Position numbers and translations under genes: made by a program. Below, one piece after another: positions 53,601-64,000 of a stretch of 64,000 nucleotides of DNA (within the stretch, counting starts at the first letter, position 1; each line of letters begins with the position of its first letter). This DNA is from Oscarella lobularis (lineage: Eukaryota > Porifera > Homoscleromorpha > Homosclerophorida > Oscarellidae): contig NC_089182.1 in NCBI RefSeq assembly GCF_947507565.1, positions 3,286,001 to 3,350,000 on the forward strand, read 5' to 3'. The notes below the pieces were generated by a model. That model ran no database searches, was not told where the DNA came from, and worked only from the letters and a program-made list of their open reading frames with translations.

Positions 53601-56600
53601 ACCCGCTTTTTAGAACATCAATTTAGTAGCAAAGGCAATGGCAACGCTGCCGCAATAGCTGTGACAGTTGTCCTAATAATACTGGTCATAGTGGGAATCG
53701 TTCTTGCTTTTATCATAGTCAGGTGAGCGTCGCGTTGACACTGCCAGCAACTGCGTGCAATTCTTCTAATACGTGTTCAGGCGTCGCAAGACAGACTTTG
53801 AAGCGTCGACTGTTAAAATGTCATCAGTGAATCACTTCGAAGACGAAGACTCTTTAGCGTCAAGTAATTCTCATCCTGATTGATTAATTGATTAAACGAT
53901 TGTGTGTGTTTGGCAGCTTCCCTATTGGTGGAAGTGTACGAAGGAAGTACAGCTCTTTTGTCAAATGACGCTGCCGCCGGAAATTGTGAGATTAAATGGT
54001 TCCGAGGAGATGAATTCCTTCCAGGAAAAGACACGCGTTTTCAGCAACTTTCCAATGGAGATCTTCATATCACAGCGGCTCGTAGTAGCGATTCGGGTAC
54101 ATATCGCTGTACAGTGTCCAGCCAGAATATTGACGAAACTGTGGAGCTTATTGTGAAGCCAGTTGAAGTCAAGGAGGGTCATTTGGGAGGATTCAGTAAT
54201 ATCAAGATAAATTTCTTTTTCATTTCTTAGTTGATTTCTAGCAATTGCCAAATCGACGTGCACAAAGTCAAAAACAAATGCGGTGGACTTGGATGATTTT
54301 CTGGATCACGTCACTGCTATGAATGAGTCAAAAGGATCTGGATTTGCTGAAGAATTCAAGGTGGTTTTTTTTCTGTTGTGTAATCTCAATGTCACTGTGT
54401 TGTAGGAGTTGGGAAAAGCAAGTGCGGGGATGGAACTGACTACCCACGCCGCTGCGTCATATTTGTCAAAAAATCGCTACAAAAATATTCTGACTTGTAA
54501 AGTCGTCTCGCAAAGTTCTTCTTCTTTTATTGACTTCCTTAGATGATCATGCTCGAGTTGTTTTGAAGCCTGTGCCCGGTATGGAGCCACTCAAATGCGA
54601 TTATATTGCAGCTGCCTATGTTGACGTGAGTCACTTTGATTTTCAATTAAACGAGACCTAAATACGTGTCATAGGGTCATCGCAAGCCAAAGAAATATAT
54701 TGCCTCGCAAGGTAGTAGGCACGTATGCTCTTGATTTTACGTTAGGGAGAGGAACTCCATATAGGGCCCACCAAGGGTACCGCAGGAGATATGTGGCGAA
54801 TGATTTGGAATGAAAATGTCAGAACTATTGTCATGCTTACACATTTGACGGAAGGAAATAAGGTAATTGCTAAGTATAGTATTGCAACAATAGAAAACTC
54901 ACAGTTGAACGTAGATCAAATGTTATCAGTACTGGCCTTTTTCCGAAGGGGTGACAACGAACTTTGGGGGATTTAGAATAACTTTGGACAGTGTTGACTC
55001 TTTTGCGGAATACGACATCAAATCAATCACGATTTTCTTGGTTAGGAAAGGAACTGTTTTCAAGCTTGAATAATTATTTGAATAGGGAACCGATGGGCGA
55101 AATGTAAAACTGTATCATTTTACTGCTTGGCCCGATCACGGTGTTCCAAAATTCGCGACGGGGCTGCTCAGCTTCATAAAGAGAGTCAATAGAGAGCTTC
55201 CTAAGGATGCTGGACCAATGGTCGTTCATTGCAGGTATGCATTAACTTATTAATTCGACATTGCTTTTATTTTTCTTTGTCAGTGCTGGAGTCGGACGTA
55301 CAGGCACGTTCATCGTGATTGATCAGATGCTTGAAAAAATCAGCGAAGGGCTTCCAATTGACGTCTTCAGTGCCGTTAAGTCTCTCAGAACTCGACGCCA
55401 AGAAATGGTTCAAGGCAATGTAAGACACCCAATGTTTTTCGTGGCTATAAGCATAAGCCAAGGACGATTCCGGCTGCAGGCACAATACTCTTTCATATAC
55501 GTTGCATTGCTTGAAGCCGTCCTATGCGGCAACACTCAAATTCCGGTGCAAAATCTCCGCTCTGCCTTTTCCAAGCTATCTGAGAAAGACAGCAAAGGTC
55601 GATGTGGATTTGAGCTTCAGTACCGTGTAAGAATATCTCCTCTCCTATGTTATGCGTATGTACTCGTTATTCAGGTTTTGGAGACGGCTAGTGCTCACGT
55701 TAGTAAAGCCCTGCGCATGACCGGGCGCGATCCACGTGTGCAGAAGAAAAATCGATATTTGGACATTGTTCCGCGTAATTTCCATATAAATATTCCTCGG
55801 ATATTTGATGTGTACTCTCTAGTCGATTCTGAACGAGTTGTTTTGCGCTTGGAGGAAGCCGTATCTGGTGACAGTAACGCTGCGTACGCGAACGCGGCCG
55901 CTGGATCGAACTACATCAATGCAAGCTACGTCAATGTAAGCAAAGGCTTATTTTTGGTCTAGCAAAGAAATGCGAAAGTTTTCTTTATCTTCATCAGGGC
56001 TATCGTTGCCGTGACGCTTTTATAGTGACTCAGGGACCGCTGGAAAACACCGTGAACGATTTTTGGCAAATGGTATGGGAACAGGATACATATACAATCG
56101 TCAACTTGACTCAGCTGATTGAAGACGACAAGGTCGATCGAAAAAAGTCGATTAGAAGCATCAGTTCATATTACCTGATATAGGAAATGTGCTATCAGTA
56201 TTGGCCAAAGACGAAAGCTCGCTACGGTTCATATGAAGTTGAAATTGATGGCCAAAATTCTTCTGACTCTTACGTCGTGAGAAAACTAAACGTCAGCAAG
56301 GTTTGTTGCTAGAACATTTCCCCTCTTCCTATCTTATCTGTATCTATACTACTGTACAGGGTTCTGAAATGAAGACGGTTTGTCAGTTTCACTTCACTGC
56401 CTGGCTAAATGACGAGTGCCCTACGTCAGCAACTCACCTTCTTGAAATGATGGCACAAATTGAGAAGTGGCAACAAACGACCGGCAACAATGTCATCACT
56501 GTTCATTGCAAGTAAGTTTGCTACGCGAGTCAATGATGTCTATTTAGAAGACTTGCTGATCTCATAGCAACGGTATTGGTCGTTCTGGTGTATTCTGCAC

Positions 56601-56837
56601 TATCGTATCCGTGGTTGAGGAAATGAAGGTGGAGAATGTGATCGATGTATTCTATAAAGTGAAATCGTTGCGCATCAAAAGGCCTGGGATGGTGCAGAGC
56701 GTTGTGAGTGTACACTGACCATAATTCGAAGATTATGTAATTATTTAATTAATTAATATCAGGATCAGTATAAGTTCTGCTACAAGGCAATTCTTGACTA
56801 TACCGAGGGCTTTGACATCTATGCGAATTTCAAGTGA
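50667..56837 (+). CDS. Receptor gene 5: receptor tyrosine phosphatase without FN3 domains
   Basis: Signal exon 50667-50766. The ATG used elsewhere (ATGACTTGG) is replaced by GTGGCTTGG, so the start must be the upstream ATG ([19 protein letters not shown]) or the alternative exon at 50202. Then F5/8C 50889-51365, Ig 51417-51686, TSP1 51737-51871, F5/8C 51917-52321, Ig 52378-52707, TSP1 52761-52907, Ig 52956-53249, Ig 53301-53561, and directly the membrane exon 53614-53722 ([20 protein letters not shown], then RRRK). The FN3 exons are absent, with less than 60 bases between the last Ig and the membrane exon. A cytoplasmic Ig-like exon (53917-54195, YRC but no strand-B Cys) precedes PTP D1 ([17 protein letters not shown]) and D2 (WLNDECP, HCNNGIGRSG). 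The gene ends YANFK. All phase-1 joins stay in frame despite the FN3 loss. Confidence 0.86.
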
Positions 56838-57376
56838 CTGCGTTTCTAGTTAGAATTTTGACGTAACTTTGCGTTCGTTGTTTTTTCTTTGCTTCGTAGA
56901 TAATTTTGAACAGCATCCGGGTTCTATGAGATTTCTCCGAAATGTTCCACAGTCGATTAGCGGCTAATCTCTCCGTCTGGAAAGTTTTTGCGAGTTGTAC
57001 TTCAACTCGCACTTCTAGTTCGTCTCTTCGCCGATCTTTGTCGTCTCTCGTCGAGGTTCTTTTGCCATCGGGCTCCCCGGCTGATCGAACGCTGCCTCTA
57101 CTTGACTATGACTTACTCTCGTTTGTTTCTGCTGAGGGATCATGGCGTTTTTTGGACTTTTTCTAGTCTCTGGATGTGCCGTCTCGTCCGCATCCGGGCA
57201 CCGTGAGATTTTTCCGAAAAATGTGCAGAGACTCACACAGTCGATTAGCGACTAATCTCTTCGTCCGGGCGAGTCGTTGCTTTGACTCGCTTTTCTTCTA
57301 CTGCAGGTCTTTGTCGTCTCGATCTCGTCCTGTTTTTGCGACTATCGGGCTCCCCGGACGCTATCTGTACTTGAAT
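56838..57376 (+). other. 5' flank of receptor gene 6 with a relic signal exon
   Basis: Two leader blocks lie in tandem, each with a palindrome: GATTAGCGGCTAATC at 56955-56969 and GATTAGCGACTAATC at 57243-57257. Between them, 57107-57177 is a decayed signal exon (CTTGACTATGACTTACTCTC...TCTCTGGATGTGCC) whose donor is lost. It resembles the alternative exon of gene 5, so a receptor gene or first exon probably once stood here. Confidence 0.5.
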
Positions 57377-60300
57377 ATGACTTGGTCTCGTTTGTTTCTG
57401 TTCAAACTAGCAGTGATCATGATGCTTTATGAGCATCTTCAAGTCTCTGGAGGTATATCGGACTATACTCACCTTCTATAGACTATAGTTCGTCTCTGCA
57501 TGAGTGCGTTCGTTCAAGTTTGCGCTTGAGAATGAGACCGGATGCGCGTTTCCCAAGACTATCGGGACCCGACTATCGACCGCACTTGCATTTTGATCTA
57601 TTTAGAGAAGAAAGTAAATCTGGATGCGAAGATGCTCGAATTTGGAAACGGCATTTCTGGAAGAAGTTCCTACGCAGACGCAGTAGATGGTCAAATGGGG
57701 CAGAAATTGACAGATTGCGCCAACTCTTCCTATTCCGGCCGTGGTCAAGTGTGGTTGTCAATCAATTTGGGTCGTCTCTTTTCTGTGAGCAAGATCAGAA
57801 TGCTATCTCGCCTTCAGTACGGAAGTGGCGCTAAGATATACGTGGGAAAGACCGCTATCAAAGAAGACGGAACTATAGACTCAAAGAAAGATCACCGATG
57901 TGGTACTCGTACCTATCCCACTAGAGCTCCAATAAAGACTTTCACTAACTTCTCTTGTTCGCCTATTCGTTGGATTCAATATGTCACCATTCGTCGTCCC
58001 AATTACTATCTGCAAGTATGCGAAGTGGAAGTGTATTATAATGAGAACACAGGTAGAGAGTCTTCCATATATACAGCATTACGTTGAGAATATTTTTTTT
58101 ATTTAGCTGACGGTGTTGCTATAACAAAGAAGAATCAGCCAATTAGAAGCATGGGTGAAATTGCGTCGTGCGGCTCACCAAATGGAGACTTTGGTCCGAT
58201 ATGGAAATTTCCAAATGGAGCAAAGGTTTCAACAAAGACGTCGGCTGCAATTCGACAAGTCAAGGATTCATCATCACCCGGATACAAGCAACTGCGTTTA
58301 GAATCTCTGACTTTCATCGCTCCAAATGGTAACTACAAATGCGAGTACATCGCAAATAATGCTACAAAAACGAAAACGGTCAATATAGTGTGTAAGATGA
58401 CACAGAATTAAAATGACTTGATGTGGAATATGTAATTCGTTGCAGTTTATTGTCAATCAACTCCATGGTCAGTTTGTTCGGTGTCATGCGGACGCGGAAA
58501 AAGGACAAAGATTACTTCTCAATTAAGGCGTAGCACTTGTTCCTCTATTCAGTCGTCAAAAGACTGCTTGAATACAAATTGTAAGCTGTTTTCTAATATT
58601 ACTACAGTAGTAGACGCGTGTCTAATTTACTCTAGGTGGTAGAATTGATATGACGAATGCAGTTGCTACTCATGGTCCAGGGGCTACGTTTGTAGGAAGA
58701 CGGGCAACGTTTTCAGCGTCGCTGGCGATAGATGGGGAAGTGAGGGGCGATTTATGCACTGCAACTTTGAAGTCAACTTCTCCGTGGTGGTGAGTTGATC
58801 TAAAGACGGCTTATTTGATTACAAGCGTTGAAGCGTCATTTTGGTCGAACCGCGGAAACGGCGCGGTTGTGCGAGTAGGGAGTAATTCGGCTAATAATAT
58901 CAATGTTAATCCGAAGTGCGGTCAACCAATTAGCAATTCAGCGACTGGAAAGTGGATTAGAACTGTTTGTTCTCCTCCACTTTGGGGACGATACATCAAC
59001 GTACAGAAAACCTCATCAACGAAAACTTTTTTAAGGGTGTGTGAATTGAGGGCAAGCTACAGTAAGGAAATTAATTAAGCCTAATTATTTTAATCAGGTA
59101 ATCAATAGTCTTTAAGAACTTGACGTTGGCATTCTGTACAACGATTCTTCTATTGCGTCTGGATCAATTTACTCGTACGCTGGGAAACCGCTTCTATTTC
59201 CTGTTCTGTGCGGCGTCAATCCAGATCCAACCAACTTTAATTCGTTGCTCAAAATTCAGTGGAAATTTGGTATAAATGGTAATCGTATTCCTGCTTTGTC
59301 ATCAAATCCTGATATTGGACAATCTGAAATGAGTAATCTGAGAAGTCTACATATAGAAAAGGCTCCGTTAGTGGATCAAAAGTATTCGTGTCATTTTACG
59401 TGGATTAATCAAACACAGAAAAGTCTCGTGTTCAATCTGAATATTAACGGTAAACAGCGAGCATAAGAGATTGCTGCTCTATAAATTATAAACGTGTTTC
59501 TAGTCGATTGTAGGTGGAACGAGTGGTCAGTGTGTTCTGGACGATGTGGTGAGGGAATGAGATCTCGAACAACTATCAAGTCAAGGCATCGCGGAAAATC
59601 GTGCACCGGATCTTCAGAGGAAGACTGTGACACTCGAATTCCGTGTAAGTGAAAGAGAAATCTCTAAACAAAATATAAACGCACCATTTTGTGAAGGCAC
59701 TCCCACTCCTGTTCAGAGTTTGGTAACAGTTCAGGAAGGGCGGCAAGCTATGTTAGAATGTGACTCATCGCAATATCGCCAAGTGGCGACATCTATTACA
59801 TTCGAGTGGTTTAAAAATGGAGTAAAACTGGGCAATCCTTCTAGTTCACCTGTCCGTTTGAGAGACGGAAGATATAGAGGGACACTGACATTAACGTCTG
59901 TCAATAGGACAGACGCGAGCTCATTGTACACGTGCAAGGCTCGCGGAATACGCGGTCTCAGTGGAGCATCTACGGCAATAACGCTTAATGTCACTTGTAA
60001 TTTCTTCGCAATTTCAGTTGCATACGATTTACTGTTTCTTTTAGATGCTCCTCATAATGTCAGAGTGAAATCAAACTTCAGTGCGTTCGTGAAAGAAGGA
60101 CGGATAATTCTAAGTTGTATCGTCAAAGCGAATCCTCTTCCTCATCAATACTCGTGGTGGAAAGACGGTCAAGTACAAGCTGAGTCAGGATCGCAGTTTT
60201 TGATTTTGAATTCAACTTTCTCGGGCAATGAAACATACAAATGCGCCGCGAATAATTCGTTGGGTTCGTCCATGTCAGAAATATTCGTTATCAGTCTTAG

Positions 60301-61508
60301 TAAGCCACGTCTTCTCGCAGTATTACGTTTAAGGACCAATGTTTTAGTACCGGAAAAGTGTACGGGACTGTCGGGTACAAGTTCAGTCGGCAATTCGACC
60401 AGCTTGACGATTTCTTCTTGTCCTATCAACGGCAATGCGGATGTAAAGAATTACAAGGTGCTCTACAGAGTGTCTGGTTCCCCCGATGTTTGGTCTGCAG
60501 TAGTATTAGAGGCGGCTTTACCAACAATTACTGTTACATATCTCGTACCATTCACCACATACGAGATTAAAATAGCTGCGAGGAATGAATACGGATATGG
60601 ACCAAACAGCAGCACAATTAAAGTTCAGACAGCTGAAGGAGGCACGTGGCGTTGATACTCTTCAATTAAATCTGTTTTCAAGTGTGTTTTCTTTTGTTTT
60701 GTAGAACCCGGGCCTCCGCAAAACGTGAACGCTGTTTCATTGAGTTTGCACATCGTTTCTGTCTCCTGGCTACAGCCTACCACTCCACATGGAATTATTG
60801 CCAAATATAAGATCTACTATCGCATTCCATCCAAACGAGAGACGGCGGATAACGAAGTCGTTGCTGCTGTGTCAGGATCGGAAACGACTGTAAACCTGAC
60901 AGACCTCTCAGCTTTCACTCTCTACATGATAAAAGTCGCGGCTGTAAACGTCAGACGAAGCGATAATGAATCTCTAGAGGGACCGGCAAGCGAAGAAGTC
61001 TCAGTACAGACAGCCAAAGCAGGTATAGCCGAAGCAGTGTAGGAGATCTAGTAAAATCGACGTTTAAACTTTTTTTCTTTTTTCTGATCATGAAGCATTC
61101 TGTTCCTCTAGTGAACGAAAAGAGAACTTGTCTGGGGCGCCGTTGTTTATCTCTGTGACGGTAGCATTGACTACACTGCTCGTCCTCACTCTCGTCGCCT
61201 TTACTATCCTCCTTTTGGTCTGCGTTCGTCAGCGCCAAACTCTAAAGAGATTCTTGTCTGACAGGAATGAGAAAAATGTCTATGAAATGCCAAGCAAAGT
61301 GGGCGGTAAACTTGAAGGCGACGTTGTGCCTCGTAAAATGACGCAGTCCAGCGCGTATGAAACAGTGTCTTCAAAGAACCAAAAAGTACATGTGATCGAT
61401 GAATTTGATATATATATGTATATGCTAATTTTTGTACGTATAGCCAAAGAGTCTGTTGACGTAACATATGCTGAAATAGGTGCACCAATGAAAGACACAA
61501 GTCTTTAG
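57377..61508 (+). CDS. Receptor gene 6: ITIM-tail receptor with an in-frame stop
   Basis: Signal exon 57377-57452 (MTWSRLFLFKLAVIMMLY), F5/8C 57606-58052, Ig 58107-58391, TSP1 58446-58580, F5/8C 58636-59061, Ig 59117-59449, TSP1 59504-59644, Ig 59697-59996, Ig 60045-60299, FN3 60348-60641 (apparent GC donor), FN3 60705-61022, membrane/tail exon from 61096 (VALTTLLVLTLVAFTILLLV). The tail has NVYEMPSK, SAYETV and VTYAEI; the last two fit the ITIM consensus [IVLS]xYxx[ILV]. In the second F5/8C domain the codon after SPWW is TGA (58791-58793), where paralogues have CGA (Arg) or CAA (Gln). Everything downstream looks intact, so this is a young pseudogene, a polymorphic null allele or a sequencing error. 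The intron that ends the tail in gene 1 appears exonised here: reading through 61386-61443 keeps VTYAEIG in frame, whereas splicing would not. Confidence 0.75.
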
Positions 61509-61816
61509 ACAATTTAGCAGTAAACTTTGTCTTCGTTTTCAATTTTTTCGTCGAGTTATCTTACTCGTAGGTAGACACACGTGCGTGTAGCGCGCCGTCC
61601 CATCAGCATCCGGGCACCGTGAGACTTTTCCGAGAATGTGTGGAGATCGCGGACACTCGCACAATCAATTAGCGACTACTCTCTGTCGGGGAAGTTTTGG
61701 CGAGTTGTTTCGTTGACTCGCTCTTCTTCTAGACTACTGCCGGTCTTTGTCGTCTCTCGTCCTGTTTTTGCGGCGATTGGGCTCCCCGGCTCATCGGGCG
61801 CTGTCTCTACTTCACT
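61509..61816 (+). promoter_or_regulatory. 5' flank of receptor gene 7
   Basis: Leader block similar to that of gene 6; the palindrome is degenerate (AATTAGCGACTACTC near 61667). No gene is seen. Confidence 0.5.
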
Positions 61817-64000
61817 ATGACTTGGTCTCGTTTGTTTCTGCTCAAACTAGCAGTGATCACGATGGTTTTTGAACGTCTTCAAGTCTCTGGAGCCAATGGA
61901 GGTAGGTATCGGACTGCTCACCTTACAGTTCGTCTCTGAAAGCGTTCGTTTGCGCTTGAGAGAAATGAGACCGGATGCGCGTTTCCCAAGACTAACGACC
62001 TCACTTGCATTTTGATCTATTTAGAGAAGAAAGTAAATCTGGATGCGAAGATGCTCGAATATGGAAACGTTCTTTCTGGTGGAAACATTTCCTATGCAGA
62101 TGCAGTAGATGTTCAAACGGGACAGAAATTGACAGACTGTCCCAACTCTTCTTATTCCGGCCGTCGTCCAGTGTACTTGTCAATCAATTTGGGTCACCTC
62201 TTTGCTGTGAGCAAGATCAGAATGCTATCTCGCCTTCAGTTCGGAAGTGCCTCTAAGATCTACGTGGGAAAGACTGCTATCAAAGAAGACGGAACTATAG
62301 ACTCAAACAAAGATCACAAATGTGATGTTCGTAACTATCCCACTAGACCTCCAATAAAGACTTTCACTAACTTCTCTTGTTCGCCTATTCGTTGGATTCA
62401 ATATGTCACCATTCATCGTCCCACTCACGACAATCTGCAAGTATGCAAAGTGGAAGTGTATTATAATGAGAGAACAGGTAGAGAGTCTCTCATATATACA
62501 GCATTACGTTGAGAATATTTTTTCATTTAGCTGACGGTGTTGCTATAACAACGAAGAATCATACTATTAGAAACACGGGTGAAATTGCGTCGTGTGGTTC
62601 ACCAAATGGAGACTTTGGTCCGATATGGAAATTTCCCAATGGAACAAAGGTTTCAACAAAGACGTCGGCTGCAATTCGACAAGTCAATGATTCATCATCA
62701 CCCGGATACAAGAAACTGCGTTTAGAATCTTTCATCGCTCCAAATGGTAGCTACAAATGCGAGTACATCGCAAATAATGCTACAAAAACGAAAACGGTCA
62801 ATATAGTGTGTAAGATGACATTAAAATGACTTGATGTGGAATATGTAATTCGTTTGTAGTTTGTCAATCAACTCCATGGTCAGCATGTTCGGTGTCATGC
62901 GGACGCGGAAAAAGGACAAAGATTACTGCTCAATTAAGGGGCAGCAATTGTTCCTCTATGCCGTTGTCAGAAGACTGCTTCAATACAAATTGTGAGCTGT
63001 TTTCTAAATATTACTAGTAGAAGTGTCTAATTTACTCTAGGTGGTAGAATTGATATGACGAATGCAGTTGCTACTCATGGTCCAGGGGCTACGTTGGTAC
63101 GATCAACATCAGTAAGCCTTCCGGCGTCACTGGCGATAGATGGGGAAGTGAGGGGCGATTTATGCGCTGCAACTTTGGAGTCAACTTCTCCGTGGTTGCA
63201 AGTTGATCTGAAGACTGCTTATTTCATTACAAGCGTTGAATCGTCATTTTGGTCGAACCGAGGAGACGGCGCAATTGTCCGAATAGGGAGTAATTCGGCT
63301 AATAATATCAATGTTAATCCGAAGTGCGGTCAACCAATTAGCAATTCAGCGACTGGAAAGTGGATTAGAACTGTTTGTTCTCCTCCACTTTGGGGACGAT
63401 ACATCAACGTACAGAAAATCTCATCAACAAAAAGTAATTTAAGTGTGTGTGAATTGAGGGCAAGCTACAGTAAGGAAATTAATTAAGCCTAATTATTTTA
63501 ATCAGTTAATCAATAGTCTTTAAGAACTTGACGTTGGCATTCTGTACAACGATTCTTCTATTGCGTCTGGATCAATTTACTCGTACGCTGGGAAACTGCT
63601 TCCATTTCCTGTTCTGTGCGGCGTCAATCCAGATCCAACCAACGTTAATGAGTTGCTCAATATTGAGTGGAAATATGGCAGCAATGGTAATCGTATTCCT
63701 GCTTTGTCATCAAATCCTGACTTTGTGCAATCTAAAACGAGTAATCTGACAAGTCTACATATAGAAAAGGCTCCGTTAGTGGATCAAAAGTATTCGTGTC
63801 ATTTTACGTGGATTAATCAAACACAGAAAAGTCTCATTTTCAATCTGAATATTAACGGTAAACAGCGAGCATAACAGATTGCCGCTCTATAAATTATAAA
63901 CGTGTGTTTCTAGTCGATTGTACGTGGAACGAGTGGTCAGTATGTTCTGGACAATGTGGCGTGGGAACGAGATCTCGAACAACTATCGAGTCAAGGCATC
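61817..64000 (+). CDS. Receptor gene 7: partial, ectodomain only
   Basis: Runs off the window. Signal exon 61817-61901 (MTWSRLFLLKLAVITMVF), F5/8C 62025-62477, Ig 62531-62809, TSP1 62860-62991, F5/8C 63040-63469, Ig 63525-63857, and the start of the second TSP1 from 63914 (CTWNEWS). Very close to gene 6 throughout, exons and introns alike, but the codon at the gene 6 stop reads CAA here, so the frame is open. Whether it ends in phosphatase domains or a tyrosine tail cannot be seen; closeness to gene 6 suggests the tail type. Confidence 0.8.

Overview
This is eukaryotic, animal-type DNA. Genes are split by many short introns (mostly about 45-70 bp), and the protein families are metazoan: LKB1, TRRAP, and receptor tyrosine phosphatases with Ig, FN3, TSP1 and discoidin (F5/8C) modules. 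The compact layout suggests an early-branching animal with a small genome; a sponge of homoscleromorph type is my best guess. That is an inference from gene content and intron size, not a proven assignment.

Layout. 1-2110: a decayed Helitron helicase on the minus strand. 2181-2410: a GC-rich repeat array. 2666-4949 (+): the kinase LKB1/STK11, one of whose introns is a clear U12-type AT-AC intron. 5056-8036 (-): the Puf-family protein PUM3. 8037-8153: a probable bidirectional promoter. 8154-8983 (+): an unrecognised broken reading frame. 9494-10663 (-): a single-exon GT31 beta-1,3-glycosyltransferase. 10745-27833 (-): the whole of TRRAP, the giant pseudokinase scaffold of SAGA and NuA4/TIP60.

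28173-64000 (+): a tandem array of seven paralogous cell-surface receptors, the last cut by the window edge. Each starts with a similar signal-peptide exon. The full ectodomain is F5/8C, Ig, TSP1, F5/8C, Ig, TSP1, Ig, Ig and a variable number of FN3 domains, almost all on phase-1 exons. Three genes (2, 4, 5) end in two tyrosine-phosphatase domains. Three (1, 3, 6) end in a short tyrosine-bearing tail, ITIM-like in gene 6. Domain loss, exon fusion, a frameshift, a nonsense codon, stalk-repeat expansion and an inserted MITE show active birth and death. The phosphatase genes also carry an Ig-like domain after the membrane segment, predicted to be cytoplasmic and without its conserved disulfide cysteines. 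Genes 1 and 2 are recent duplicates whose second F5/8C domain differs almost only by amino-acid-changing substitutions.

How the genes may work together: the first half is housekeeping. The second half looks like a paired-receptor locus, in which the same ectodomain family is coupled either to phosphatases or to phosphorylatable tails. This resembles immune or self/non-self recognition clusters. The function is a hypothesis.
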